Assembly: GCF_000969825.1 (NCBI RefSeq)
Contig: NZ_KQ033921.1
Coordinates: 180,722 to 244,721, forward strand
Origin: Parabacteroides gordonii MS-1 = DSM 23371
GTDB taxonomy: Bacteria; Bacteroidota; Bacteroidia; Bacteroidales; Tannerellaceae
Direction: 5' to 3'
Length of the DNA stretch: 64,000 nt
The position numbers and the translations under genes were made by a program. The notes beneath the pieces are model-generated. The model was not told the origin of the DNA. It did not search any database and saw nothing but the letters and a program-made list of their open reading frames with translations. Positions 34,461 through 43,121 of the stretch are shown here, in pieces (position 1 is the stretch's first letter; each line of letters opens with the position of its first letter).

Positions 34461-35675
34461 TTAAGTCAATAGCCAGTCCGCTTTCAACACCGGAGAATGC
34501 GCCAATAAAGTCGTCACTTTTCCCAACCGTTTATGCAAAGGAATCATACGGGCAAACAGATCTGCACGCTCTGTTGCAGTCAAAGCCAGTTGCAAGTCAG
34601 ACAACAGTTGTTTGATCTGTTTCAATAAATCGGTTTCATATATTTCCAAACGACTAAAACGGGTTGCTTTTCTGATATATCCGGTAAATTCCGTATTTCC
34701 CATCTTGCGAAGCTGTGAATCAGGATCCTGTTCCGGTTCGAGGATGATCCGGCCGACAGAAAAACCTTTTGCTGATAATAGCCGGGCGGATCTGAACCCA
34801 TTTGTTTGTCCAGCTTCATCACCATCCAGCATGACGATGGCACACCGTGTATATCGACTGAGTTGTGCGACATGATCTTCGGTCAGTGCCGTACCACATA
34901 AGGCTACCGTGTTTTGAAATCCGGCTGCGTACATGGCTAATACATCCTTATAACCTTCAGTGATATAGACAAATTTGTGCTTACGTATTTCGTCCTGCGC
35001 TTGATACAAACCATACAATATCTCACTTTTATGATAGACCGGACTGGTCGATGAGTTGATATATTTACGAATACCCGTCCCTTCGGTTTCTCCCCGATAA
35101 CGCCCGGCAAAAGCAACCAACTCACCCCGTTCGTTGCGGATCGGGAAGATCAGGCGGTTACAGAATGCATCATAGTCGGATGGTAAAAAATAAGAGGCGA
35201 TACCCACCTCGAACCTACTGTAAGTCTCCCGCAAGATTTCTTCTTCTGGGACATATTCTTCCAGCAAATCCAGTACCATCCGGTGGTTACGGAGCAGATT
35301 GTCTATATAAAGTTGACTGACCGGTTCTACCGGTACCGGTTGTTGTTTCGGTTGTACCGGAGGATATTTCACCGGTCGGTAATCGTTTCCTGTATCCGGT
35401 AAACCATACCAGGCTGCCAGCTTATGCAATGCCGTACGGAAGTCGCAACCTTCCATTCGCTGTACGAATTTGAACAGATCGCCTCCCTCGCCACAGGCAA
35501 AGCATTTGTAATATTGTTCTTTCACATTCACATAGAGCGACGGATGCCGGTCGGCATGGAACGGACAAAGCCCCACCAGGGTTTTCGCCGAACTTCCTCC
35601 GCGTTTCAGAGGAAGGTAGCGTTCCACTACCTCCTCCAAACGGGCAACTTGTTTTATCCGATCTTTCAGATTCAT
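34461..35675 (-). CDS. Short DnaG-like primase (CHC2 zinc finger plus TOPRIM)
   Basis: 404 aa, well short of chromosomal DnaG (about 600-650). CHC2 zinc finger LCPFHADRHPSLYVN and YYKCFACGEGGDLF. The DnaG core has FCNRLIFPIRNERGELVAFA, and the TOPRIM domain has VYITEGYKDVLAMYAAGF and IVMLDGDEAGQTNGFRSARL. The C-terminal helicase-interaction domain is reduced. It makes RNA primers; together with the helicase and wHTH genes upstream it forms a replication module of phage or plasmid type, here placed inside a capsule operon. Confidence 0.9.
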   Translation of the reverse strand: MNLKDRIKQVARLEEVVERYLPLKRGGSSAKTLVGLCPFHADRHPSLYVNVKEQYYKCFACGEGGDLFKFVQRMEGCDFRTALHKLAAWYGLPDTGNDYRPVKYPPVQPKQQPVPVEPVSQLYIDNLLRNHRMVLDLLEEYVPEEEILRETYSRFEVGIASYFLPSDYDAFCNRLIFPIRNERGELVAFAGRYRGETEGTGIRKYINSSTSPVYHKSEILYGLYQAQDEIRKHKFVYITEGYKDVLAMYAAGFQNTVALCGTALTEDHVAQLSRYTRCAIVMLDGDEAGQTNGFRSARLLSAKGFSVGRIILEPEQDPDSQLRKMGNTEFTGYIRKATRFSRLEIYETDLLKQIKQLLSDLQLALTATERADLFARMIPLHKRLGKVTTLLAHSPVLKADWLLT

Positions 35676-35722
35676 GATTAACAGCTGTGAGTTCTTATCC
35701 GCGTCATTCGCATCATCTGCGT

Positions 35723-37111
35723 CTAAATCACTTTCGGATCATAATCCGTCAAACAGGTCATAGCGGGATTGTAGCGGAATTTAGCAGTACCAGTCGCTCC
35801 GTTGCGATTCTTGGCAACCAGCATCAAACCGACTCCGCGCAAGTCTTCCTTTGTTTTCGGATCATAATAAATATTGTATTTCTCGGCACGGTAGACAAAA
35901 ACCACCACATCGGCTATCTGTTCGATCGCTCCCGAGTTACGCAAATCGCTCAATACAGGCAGGTGCGGAGCCGGACGGCGTTCGCTTTCACGGTTCATCT
36001 GTGCCAGCAACACGACAGGGATCTCCATCTCTTCCGCCATCAATTTGATTTTACGAGCCACATTTCCCATAGCCAGGTCGGTCGTTTCCTGCAGGTTACT
36101 CTTCGACACGACGATATTGATCAGGTTCAGGTAATCGATAAACAAAACAGCCAATTTCCCCTGCTTATGCAACGCCTGTGCCTTGGCACGCATCTCCTCG
36201 ATCGTATCCGAACCGCAATATTCGAGGATGATCGGAAGCTGTTCCAACTCCTGTTGCGCTTTCGCCAGGCGTTCACGTTCCGACCGGGTAGTTCCTTTGA
36301 AACGCAGACGGTCGGTATCGACCCCGCTCAGCATCGAAAGCAGACGCATCACCAACTGTTCCTTACTCATTTCCACACTGAAAAAAGCAACCGCTTTCCC
36401 TTGCCGGGCTGCCGACAAAGCCATCCACAGCGCAACAGCCGATTTACCCATCGAAGGACGGGCAGGGATCACCACCAGTTCGCCTTTGTACAGGCCGCCG
36501 GTCAACCGGTCCAGTTCGCCGAAACCGGTACGGATATGCATGTCCGTTCCCGTCTCACGCTCCGCCTGTTCCCGGTATGAATGGGTTAACACACGGGTAG
36601 CCACTTTGGCTGCCTCTTCCAAGGTCGAGACATGCATCTGCTCGCTGCGCAACGAATCGACCACATGATCCAGCCCGTTCAACAGTTCCGTCACATCCGC
36701 CGACGGCCGGGCCACTTCCGTTTCTTTCTTCTTCAATTCCTCCTGCATTCGGCGCAGTATATAATTATCGACCAGTTCGTCCGCATGATAACGGATATGG
36801 TGATCGCTGCGCACGTCGAGCAACATATCCGAAAGGAAAGACAACCCGTTCAACCGTTCGTACTGCGACAGATCCAACCGTATCATTTCCTGTTCGACCG
36901 TCAGCATATCCACCCCTTTGCCGGCATCCACCAACGACAGGATCGAAGTATAAACAAACCGGAGTCCGGGATGGTAGAACATTTCAGGACGTAAACGGCC
37001 CATTACGTCGAAGATGGCATCCGGACTACTCAGCAAACCGGCAATCACTGCTTTTTCGATATCCTGACAGACATGTACCTGCCCGGGATTGTTGTTTGTA
37101 TTCGCATTCAT
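35723..37111 (-). CDS. DnaB-type replicative helicase
   Basis: 462 aa. N-terminal helical domain (about 10-110: EKAVIAGLLSSPDAIFDVMG). RecA core with Walker A (IPARPSMGKSAVALWMALSA), VAFFSVEMSKEQLVMRLLS, Walker B (LAVLFIDYLNLINI), and the DnaB signature REsERRPAPHLPVLSDLRNS-type region followed by GAIEQIADVVVFVYRAEKYN. It is shorter than a usual chromosomal DnaB. Its ATG shares one base with the stop of the preceding wHTH gene (TGATG). Confidence 0.93.
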   Translation of the reverse strand: MNANTNNNPGQVHVCQDIEKAVIAGLLSSPDAIFDVMGRLRPEMFYHPGLRFVYTSILSLVDAGKGVDMLTVEQEMIRLDLSQYERLNGLSFLSDMLLDVRSDHHIRYHADELVDNYILRRMQEELKKKETEVARPSADVTELLNGLDHVVDSLRSEQMHVSTLEEAAKVATRVLTHSYREQAERETGTDMHIRTGFGELDRLTGGLYKGELVVIPARPSMGKSAVALWMALSAARQGKAVAFFSVEMSKEQLVMRLLSMLSGVDTDRLRFKGTTRSERERLAKAQQELEQLPIILEYCGSDTIEEMRAKAQALHKQGKLAVLFIDYLNLINIVVSKSNLQETTDLAMGNVARKIKLMAEEMEIPVVLLAQMNRESERRPAPHLPVLSDLRNSGAIEQIADVVVFVYRAEKYNIYYDPKTKEDLRGVGLMLVAKNRNGATGTAKFRYNPAMTCLTDYDPKVI

Positions 37112-37605
37112 CAGTTCACCGCTCCTTTCTGCCCGTTTTGATGAGTATAAAAATTATTGATCGCATCAAAGAAGCCATCGCCTCCTTCCGTTCCGGCAGG
37201 AGGAAGATCCGTCGGATTGTTTGCCGTATCTCTCTTAATCACGACTTGCTGTTCGTAGTTCATCAGGACGATCAGCTTATAGCTATCCAGATCTTTTACC
37301 TGCAAAAACAGATTTTTCTCCAATCGCTCCAGGCATCGCTTAACCGATTTACGGCACAAACCGGTCAAACCGGCAATTTCCGTAAACGAAGTCACCCATT
37401 CTCCCGGACGGCACACATACGAGAAGTCATTCAGACAAACCACTCCTTCACTGAAATACGCAAAAGTTTGTACACACAGCCACACGGCTGCCAGACGGCT
37501 TTGTTCGCCGTCGCCGCTGAAAAAAGCTTTCAGCACATTTCTTCCTACCTTCAGATAACCGCATTTACGGTAACCCGGTGTCATGCTTTCCTTACATTTC
37601 CTCAT
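37111..37605 (-). CDS. Winged-helix protein, DnaD/phage replication-initiator-like
   Basis: 164 aa. A central winged helix-turn-helix (about 60-110: EWVTSFTEIAGLTGLCRKSV, KRCLERLEKNLFLQVKD) resembles phage replication protein O / DnaD-type domains that load DnaB. The tail (about 125-164) looks disordered. The gene is coupled to the helicase gene, supporting a loader or initiator role. It could instead be a transcriptional regulator; that is less likely given its partners. Confidence 0.7.
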   Translation of the reverse strand: MRKCKESMTPGYRKCGYLKVGRNVLKAFFSGDGEQSRLAAVWLCVQTFAYFSEGVVCLNDFSYVCRPGEWVTSFTEIAGLTGLCRKSVKRCLERLEKNLFLQVKDLDSYKLIVLMNYEQQVVIKRDTANNPTDLPPAGTEGGDGFFDAINNFYTHQNGQKGAVN

Positions 37606-37655
37606 AATTCTACCCTTTTTGTTTAATATTTGAAATGTCCCGGCAAAAGTCCCGG

Positions 37656-37838
37656 CAAAGGTACATCTGAAAGTTTTTGATTTTCATAATCATCAAACCG
37701 CTTACGATCCGTAACGATTACACCCCTTGTTACAGCTCTCTTTAATATAGAAGAAATATTATTTATAATAAATACAAAGGGGACCATCAAAAAATTTTAA
37801 AGACCAGCCGGTTAACTATCCGATTACAAGCAAAGGTA
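37656..37838 (-). promoter_or_regulatory. Two candidate -7 elements upstream of the replication-module / export part of the capsule locus
   Basis: The minus strand has TACCTTTG at 37663-37656 and again at 37838-37831; each matches TAnnTTTG, neither has a well-spaced -33 box. They lie in the only gene-free gap (37606-37922, about 317 bp) within the capsule locus and may start a second transcript running to 22750. No further gene is seen in the gap. Confidence 0.45.
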
Positions 37839-37922
37839 CATTCCATATACCGGCTGCGGTTTTTATAAAAATACAAGGAAAGCAGAATAAAGCATCCTCA
37901 TTCCAAGCGTGTTAACTAATTA

Positions 37923-38372
37923 TTACTTGAAATCATTCTTCTTATAATCGGTAAAAAAACTTAAAACAGACTCATATTCCAGCAAGTTGTCATACAAACC
38001 CTGCAATATGCTGGAATATTTGAGATCCGGATCGAATACAGAATCGATCGCTACTGCCAGTTCTTTTGCCTGGCAACCGAACCGCCCCGTCTTTAACAGG
38101 GCTGTCATGACAGCCATAAATAACCGGGAGTCGTTTACTTTCACCTTCTTTACCTCCAGCACATCCGGCCGGTACCCGAAATATTCGAGTATCGTAGGTC
38201 GATACACTTCAAAGAAACGTTTTGAAAACTTTTGCCATGTCTTTTTCTCTTTCACCAGATGGGTAGTACGCAGGAAAACGGCGCATTCGACAATCTTCCC
38301 GACCGGGTCGGATTGTTTTTGAATATTAATTCTAAAGGCAGGAAAAGACAGCTGATCCCCTCCTCCCGACAT
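37923..38372 (-). CDS. Unknown protein, 149 aa
   Basis: Basic N-terminal half (KEKKTWQKFSKRFFEVYRPT) and an acidic C-terminal part (AIDSVFDPDLKYSSILQGLY, SVLSFFTDYKKNDFK), predicted helical. No membrane segment and no motif I can name. It is on the capsule strand between the fucosyltransferase gene and the replication module. Resemblance to regulatory C-terminal domains of Bacteroides mobile elements crossed my mind but I cannot support it. Confidence 0.6.
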   Translation of the reverse strand: MSGGGDQLSFPAFRINIQKQSDPVGKIVECAVFLRTTHLVKEKKTWQKFSKRFFEVYRPTILEYFGYRPDVLEVKKVKVNDSRLFMAVMTALLKTGRFGCQAKELAVAIDSVFDPDLKYSSILQGLYDNLLEYESVLSFFTDYKKNDFK

Positions 38373-38515
38373 TTGATAAAAAATTTTTGCATAAACAGAT
38401 CATTTATGCCCGGAAGAGAATGCTTTACCTGCTAAAAATGTATGTACTTTTGACTTTAAAATAAGGTACTTTTGAATTCAAAAGTCTAGTCTTAACATTT
38501 CAAAACATACCTATT

Positions 38516-39463
38516 TCATTTACGGATTATTTTCTTTGCAAACTTTTTTAAATAACTCCATATTTTTTTTTCTATAATCAATTCTTTAATCATATTTTGT
38601 ACATATCCATATTCTGTCCGTCTGTAAGCTTCACATAAAGATTGATCGAATATATTTCGGAAAAAGACCAGTTGCTTTTCTCTTTCGCAATTGTAATAAT
38701 CCATATAACTATCTCCATATGGCCAGAAAGGAGTAGTTATTTTTTCCAGATAGGCGGCATCATCGTTGTCCAGACGGATTATTTCTTCCACCATCTCTTC
38801 TATAGTCGAAAAATCCATTAGATTGACAAACGAGTTCGAACGAATGTTCGAACTGATACTGGGGCTCCCCCAGTATATCGGCAATGACTGTGCCCTGAAG
38901 GGATCAGAAATCTTCTCCGTCACATAACCCGGTTGACTTGAATTTTCGATCGCCAGAGTAAATTTATATTCTTTCAGGAACAAATGTTTATCCTTTACCT
39001 TTTCTCCCATATTATTCAGGAAAGTTCCTCCCGCATCGACCCGTTTATATTTCGATAAGGCATTGAATATCTTTTCACGAAAAGGATCTGCACACCAATT
39101 ATTCGAATACACAAAATTGCAGAATTTGCGATTAAGCAATTTCTCTGTATCCAGATCCGGATGATAATTATTCTGCCATCCGAATAACCGATTCGTAAAC
39201 GTACGGTCGCCGCACTGAATTTCAGATAAGCTTACAGCATAATCACAAAGGTTCAAATCAGGGATCAGATTCTCACCACAATAAAATATCTTTATACAAC
39301 GATTATATCGTAAATGTTCATATCCAAAACAAGAATAAAAAAGGTAATCCGGGTTTTCTTCATCGATTATTATATCGTATTCAGATAATAAAAAATTCAA
39401 ATGGTATTTGTAATCAAATCCCGGCCAAAAGTCAATAAAATAACAACGAATCTTTTTCTTCAT
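38516..39463 (-). CDS. Glycosyltransferase family 10, alpha-1,3/4-fucosyltransferase type
   Basis: 315 aa. Diagnostic C-terminal block KFTLAIENSSQPGYVTEKIS then PFRAQSLPIYWGSPSISSNI, the GDP-fucose-binding region conserved between bacterial (for example Helicobacter FucT) and animal GT10 enzymes. The N-terminal acceptor domain has FYCGENLIPDLNLCDYAVSL. It should add fucose to GlcNAc-containing acceptors, the Lewis-antigen linkage type; GDP-fucose genes are not in this window. Two adjacent inverted repeats lie in its codons (38833-38876). Confidence 0.9.
   Translation of the reverse strand: MKKKIRCYFIDFWPGFDYKYHLNFLLSEYDIIIDEENPDYLFYSCFGYEHLRYNRCIKIFYCGENLIPDLNLCDYAVSLSEIQCGDRTFTNRLFGWQNNYHPDLDTEKLLNRKFCNFVYSNNWCADPFREKIFNALSKYKRVDAGGTFLNNMGEKVKDKHLFLKEYKFTLAIENSSQPGYVTEKISDPFRAQSLPIYWGSPSISSNIRSNSFVNLMDFSTIEEMVEEIIRLDNDDAAYLEKITTPFWPYGDSYMDYYNCEREKQLVFFRNIFDQSLCEAYRRTEYGYVQNMIKELIIEKKIWSYLKKFAKKIIRK
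38833..38876. repeat. Adjacent inverted-repeat pair inside the GT10 gene
   Basis: 38833-38854: AGTTCGAAC and its complement around a 4-nt loop. 38856-38876: ATACTGGGG and its complement around a 3-nt loop. One base separates them; both are in frame codons. Confidence 0.7.
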
Positions 39464-39521
39464 TATATTTCAAAATAATAGAGTTTCACAATTTGACGTA
39501 TAATAATGTGCTAATGCAGAT

Positions 39522-40991
39522 TCAAAACTGGAAATAAATAAAGGGTACATCCTCCAGCTTCGTTAAAAAGAAAAGGGCCATTACAATGCTGTAATAAACC
39601 ATATACCGCCCCCAACGGGGAAACATATCTATTTGTAATACATGATCCTTATCACGCTGAAACCATTCGCACAAGAATAGCACCAGGATAAAAAAATATA
39701 TTTTTTTAGGGATTAAAGCCAAAGACCAGTCTGCCACAGATGAGAAACTACATATCTTCGACAAGTAATCAAACGCTTGAGTGATCGTCTCCGAACGAAA
39801 GAATATCCAACCGACCGTCACCAGTATAAAAGTCCAAAATATGGATACGGCCTCGCCTGGCGAAGGCAAAACTTTGCCTTCGCCAGGCATATCGATATGC
39901 CTGCGATTTTTCTTTCCCAACAATAGAGGCAGGAACAACAAACCATTAAAAAACCCCCAAAACAAAAATGTAAGGTTTGCCCCATGCCAGAACCCGCTAA
40001 GCGTAAATATGATCAATGTATTACGAACACTCTGCCAACGATTGCCTCGGCTACCGCCCAAAGGTATATAAACATAATCCCTGAACCAGGTAGTGAGCGA
40101 AATATGCCAACGCCGCCAGAACTCTGCTATATCACGTGAGAAATAAGGCACATTAAAGTTTTTCATCAGGCGAATACCGAACAGCCGGGCCGTACCGATC
40201 GCTATGTCCGAATAGCCGGAAAAATCACAATAAATCTGAATAGAGAAGCAAACAGCGGCCAGAATCAAGCTAAGAGACGGCTTTGTGATATAGTCCGCAT
40301 AAATCTGATCTACAAAAGCCGCACAACTATCGGCTACTACCACTTTCTTAAACAATCCCCATAAAATCTGCCGCAAACCATCAACAGCTGCCGGATAAGA
40401 GAAGATCCGCTCTTTATAGAATTGTGGCAACAACTGTGTTGCTCTTTCGATAGGACCGGCTACCAATTGAGGGAAGAAACTGACATAAGCAAAAAACGAA
40501 ACAATATCATTCGTTGCTTCCATTTTTCCCTTATATACATCGATCGTATAACTCAATGCCTGGAATGTATAAAAACTGATGCCTACCGGCAAGACCAGAC
40601 CGAGCGTACGGACCTGCAAGGATATTCCCAGCAAATGGGAAGCCTCCACAAAACTCGTTACAAAGAAATCATAATATTTGAAATAGCCCAGGATACCCAG
40701 ATTAAATATAATATTGCCGACGCTAACCAGCCACGCACGGTTGTTAAACCAACGATCCGCTTTTCCGGAATCTTTTTTCCGGAAATAAGCGATCAGCCGG
40801 CCGGATATAAAACTCACCAGTGTAGTCAGTGCGATCAGGAACAAAAAACGAACGTCCCACCATCCGTAAAACAGATAACTGACAGCGACAATAAACAAAT
40901 TCTGTAATTTAAGGTTCCTGCCGAAGACAAACCAATACAGTAAAAACACAATCGGAAGAAAGACCCCGAACTCCATGGAATTGAACAGCAT
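39522..40991 (-). CDS. MBOAT O-acyltransferase (AlgI-like)
   Basis: 489 aa, about ten membrane helices. Family signatures are LFNSMEFGVFLPIVFLLYWF at the start, VLPVGISFYTFQALSYTIDV, FFPQLVAGPIERATQLLPQF, WRRWHISLTTWFRDYVYIPL (first catalytic region), and LIIFTLSGFWHGANLTFLFW with the catalytic His. It moves acetyl groups across the membrane for polysaccharide O-acetylation with the SGNH partner encoded 1 nt upstream. Two overlapping palindromes occur within codons at 39855-39903. Confidence 0.95.
   Translation of the reverse strand: MLFNSMEFGVFLPIVFLLYWFVFGRNLKLQNLFIVAVSYLFYGWWDVRFLFLIALTTLVSFISGRLIAYFRKKDSGKADRWFNNRAWLVSVGNIIFNLGILGYFKYYDFFVTSFVEASHLLGISLQVRTLGLVLPVGISFYTFQALSYTIDVYKGKMEATNDIVSFFAYVSFFPQLVAGPIERATQLLPQFYKERIFSYPAAVDGLRQILWGLFKKVVVADSCAAFVDQIYADYITKPSLSLILAAVCFSIQIYCDFSGYSDIAIGTARLFGIRLMKNFNVPYFSRDIAEFWRRWHISLTTWFRDYVYIPLGGSRGNRWQSVRNTLIIFTLSGFWHGANLTFLFWGFFNGLLFLPLLLGKKNRRHIDMPGEGKVLPSPGEAVSIFWTFILVTVGWIFFRSETITQAFDYLSKICSFSSVADWSLALIPKKIYFFILVLFLCEWFQRDKDHVLQIDMFPRWGRYMVYYSIVMALFFLTKLEDVPFIYFQF
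39855..39903. repeat. Overlapping inverted-repeat pair inside the MBOAT gene
   Basis: 39855-39870 and 39873-39888 are perfect 16-bp arms separated by 2 nt. The right arm runs into a perfect 20-bp palindrome at 39884-39903 (CAGGCATATC and its complement). Confidence 0.75.
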
Positions 40992-40992
40992 A

Positions 40993-41943
40993 TTACAATC
41001 TTATTTTCATCTCAGTTAGTAAAGAATCAACGTCATGCGCCAAACGGACAGAAAAAAGTTCTGCACCTTTATAATTCAAATGAACAGGGTCATAGAAACA
41101 AGAATTATCTTCGATCATAAAATCAGTATAATCCAACAAGGGTAGTCGACGAACAGAAGAGACGCTGTCTATCAACAAAAACGAATCTTCTATATTCGAT
41201 AAATCCTTATAGGCAATCTGCTGTATCGGACTTTTGAACAAAACGACCTGTATCCCTTCTCCCTGACATTCATCCAAAAAACGATAAAACATATCTATAC
41301 GTTTTACTCCCCTTTCAAAAACACGACTCTCTGATAAAAGCCCTAGTTCCATCATTTCCTGTTTCAGCAAGACTGCACCTTTTCTAAAAATAACATATTC
41401 ATTTTTTGGCGAATCGATTTTATCTTTCAAAAAATTCAGCACAAGCTTGCTATTTCCCCTATATTTCATACCGGGAACATATAAATCGAAAAAAGAAATA
41501 TCCATTTCTTCTGTCAGTTCAGAAAAGTAGGGGTCATTCAAAAAAATCAGATAATCTTCTTTTATGGAAGAGTAAGACATATGATATGCTCCCAGCCATA
41601 GAAAATCGATATTACACAGAATCAACCGGGGTTTTTTATTATTATGAGAACGATAAAGTTTCCATGCCACATCCGATATTTCAATCGGCCCCCCTGATAC
41701 CCCTAAATTATAAGATTTCACATGCAGAATACTGTCTATTAACAATGGATCGACATGGCATCCGGCACGTGAATTACCGACAACCAGAACATCCGCTTCT
41801 ATAGGATTATACAGCATGTTCCATCTTTTGTAAAGTATAGCATCGCTCTTTTTCAAATATTGACCGACTAAAAAGTCGTATAAACAAGTAACGATAACCA
41901 AAGGAAAAAGAAAAAGAAAACTATGTAACAAAAATTTTTTCAT
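40993..41943 (-). CDS. SGNH-type acetylation partner of the MBOAT protein
   Basis: 316 aa. N-terminal membrane anchor (about 5-25: LLHSFLFLFPLVIVTCLYDF) with the rest outside. Block I is VLVVGNSRAGCHVDPLLI (Ser in GNS), and the C-terminal catalytic pair is CFYDPVHLNYKGAELFS (DxxH). AlgI-type MBOAT proteins commonly work with an AlgJ/AlgX-like SGNH protein that completes acetyl transfer in the periplasm; the 1-nt spacing to the MBOAT gene supports this pairing here. Confidence 0.8.
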   Translation of the reverse strand: MKKFLLHSFLFLFPLVIVTCLYDFLVGQYLKKSDAILYKRWNMLYNPIEADVLVVGNSRAGCHVDPLLIDSILHVKSYNLGVSGGPIEISDVAWKLYRSHNNKKPRLILCNIDFLWLGAYHMSYSSIKEDYLIFLNDPYFSELTEEMDISFFDLYVPGMKYRGNSKLVLNFLKDKIDSPKNEYVIFRKGAVLLKQEMMELGLLSESRVFERGVKRIDMFYRFLDECQGEGIQVVLFKSPIQQIAYKDLSNIEDSFLLIDSVSSVRRLPLLDYTDFMIEDNSCFYDPVHLNYKGAELFSVRLAHDVDSLLTEMKIRL

Positions 41944-41953
41944 TTACCTTTTT

Positions 41954-43111
41954 TTATTCATTTACTATCCTCAGATTCTCACGAGCCAGCCTCGGATTCT
42001 GCGGAAGTGATTTACGAAAATAAGCTGTTGCCGTTTCTTTATTGCCATCCATCAATGACAATACACCCAGATTATTATAAGCGCGTCGATCTCTACCGGC
42101 CTGATTGAAGAAGTAACGGGCAGACTCTTTATCCCCCTGCGATAAAGCAGCAGCAGCGGCATTCAATTGGATTACAGCACACGATGGATAGGTGTAAGCA
42201 GCCAACTCGTATACTTCACGATATTGATCTGTCCCCGGACGGTACAGGGAAGCGGCACGGATAAAGTCAGTCAAAGCAACCTTTTCCGGTTGGCTGTAAA
42301 TTTGTTCTATCAGGTCAGGATTGTTAACCGGAACAGTCTGCGACTCTGTCTCCACAGCCAGTTCCATACGCCGCAAGCGGCCGAAAAAACTTTTTTCAAT
42401 GTCTTTATATACAGCTCCGTTATCCATTGCTTTAATTTGTTTACGGCGGTTATCAGGATCGTCGGTCAGCTGAAATATAGCTAGAACACGGCCGCTATAT
42501 TTCTTATCCGATTTAGCAATGAGTTCTTTTAAACCGTCCCAATCCTCACCAACCCAATCGACTGTAACCAGGCCATTATCAGGCAAGTTGTATTGTTTCT
42601 GCAAATAGGCCTTGAACAGGATGGAACGGTTTCCGGCCAGGCGTTCATTTTCCTTCGTACTACCGTCGGGAGAGGCATAGCCGGTGATACGGATTTTCGT
42701 TATACCACCGGCTGCCGATTGTAAAAGGGGTTTCAGATGTTCTTCCAGTTTTGTCAGTTCAGCCCGGTTATTGCCGTATTTGGGATTGACCGATACGCCT
42801 CCTGCCGGATAATCGATATACACAGAAAGAAGTTGGGAAACCACCTTCGGAGCCAGTTCTTCATCCGGAGTGATATAATTGATCATCCGGTTGTAAACAG
42901 ACTGGGCATCGATTTGCAATTGGGGGATCAGGATGCTTCTAGCCGGCAGTCCGGCCGGATCAGTAATATTACTATCTTCTCCCGAAACTGCTTGCACCTG
43001 ACTTGCTACTTCATAAATGTCGTTTGTCACTGCTTGTTCCTGTGTATGACAAGCCGGCAGAACGGCCAGCAAACCAAAGCCGGCTATTCCTTCTAAAATT
43101 CTTTTTCTCAT
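41954..43111 (-). CDS. Lipoprotein with OmpA-like domain and TPR repeats
   Basis: 385 aa. Lipobox LPAC near residue 21 (FGLLAVLPACHTQEQ). Residues about 75-210 look like an OmpA-type peptidoglycan-binding domain (GITKIRITGYASPDGSTKEN, NRSILFKAYLQKQYNLPDNG), and about 290-385 form TPR-like helices (NAAAAALSQGDKESARYFFN, NNLGVLSLMDGNKETATAYF). Similar OmpA-TPR proteins are associated with fimbrial or surface structures in Bacteroides. Its place between acetylation and sialic acid genes suggests an envelope scaffold for capsule assembly, which is inference. Confidence 0.75.
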   Translation of the reverse strand: MRKRILEGIAGFGLLAVLPACHTQEQAVTNDIYEVASQVQAVSGEDSNITDPAGLPARSILIPQLQIDAQSVYNRMINYITPDEELAPKVVSQLLSVYIDYPAGGVSVNPKYGNNRAELTKLEEHLKPLLQSAAGGITKIRITGYASPDGSTKENERLAGNRSILFKAYLQKQYNLPDNGLVTVDWVGEDWDGLKELIAKSDKKYSGRVLAIFQLTDDPDNRRKQIKAMDNGAVYKDIEKSFFGRLRRMELAVETESQTVPVNNPDLIEQIYSQPEKVALTDFIRAASLYRPGTDQYREVYELAAYTYPSCAVIQLNAAAAALSQGDKESARYFFNQAGRDRRAYNNLGVLSLMDGNKETATAYFRKSLPQNPRLARENLRIVNE

Positions 43112-43121
43112 GATTTGTTAT

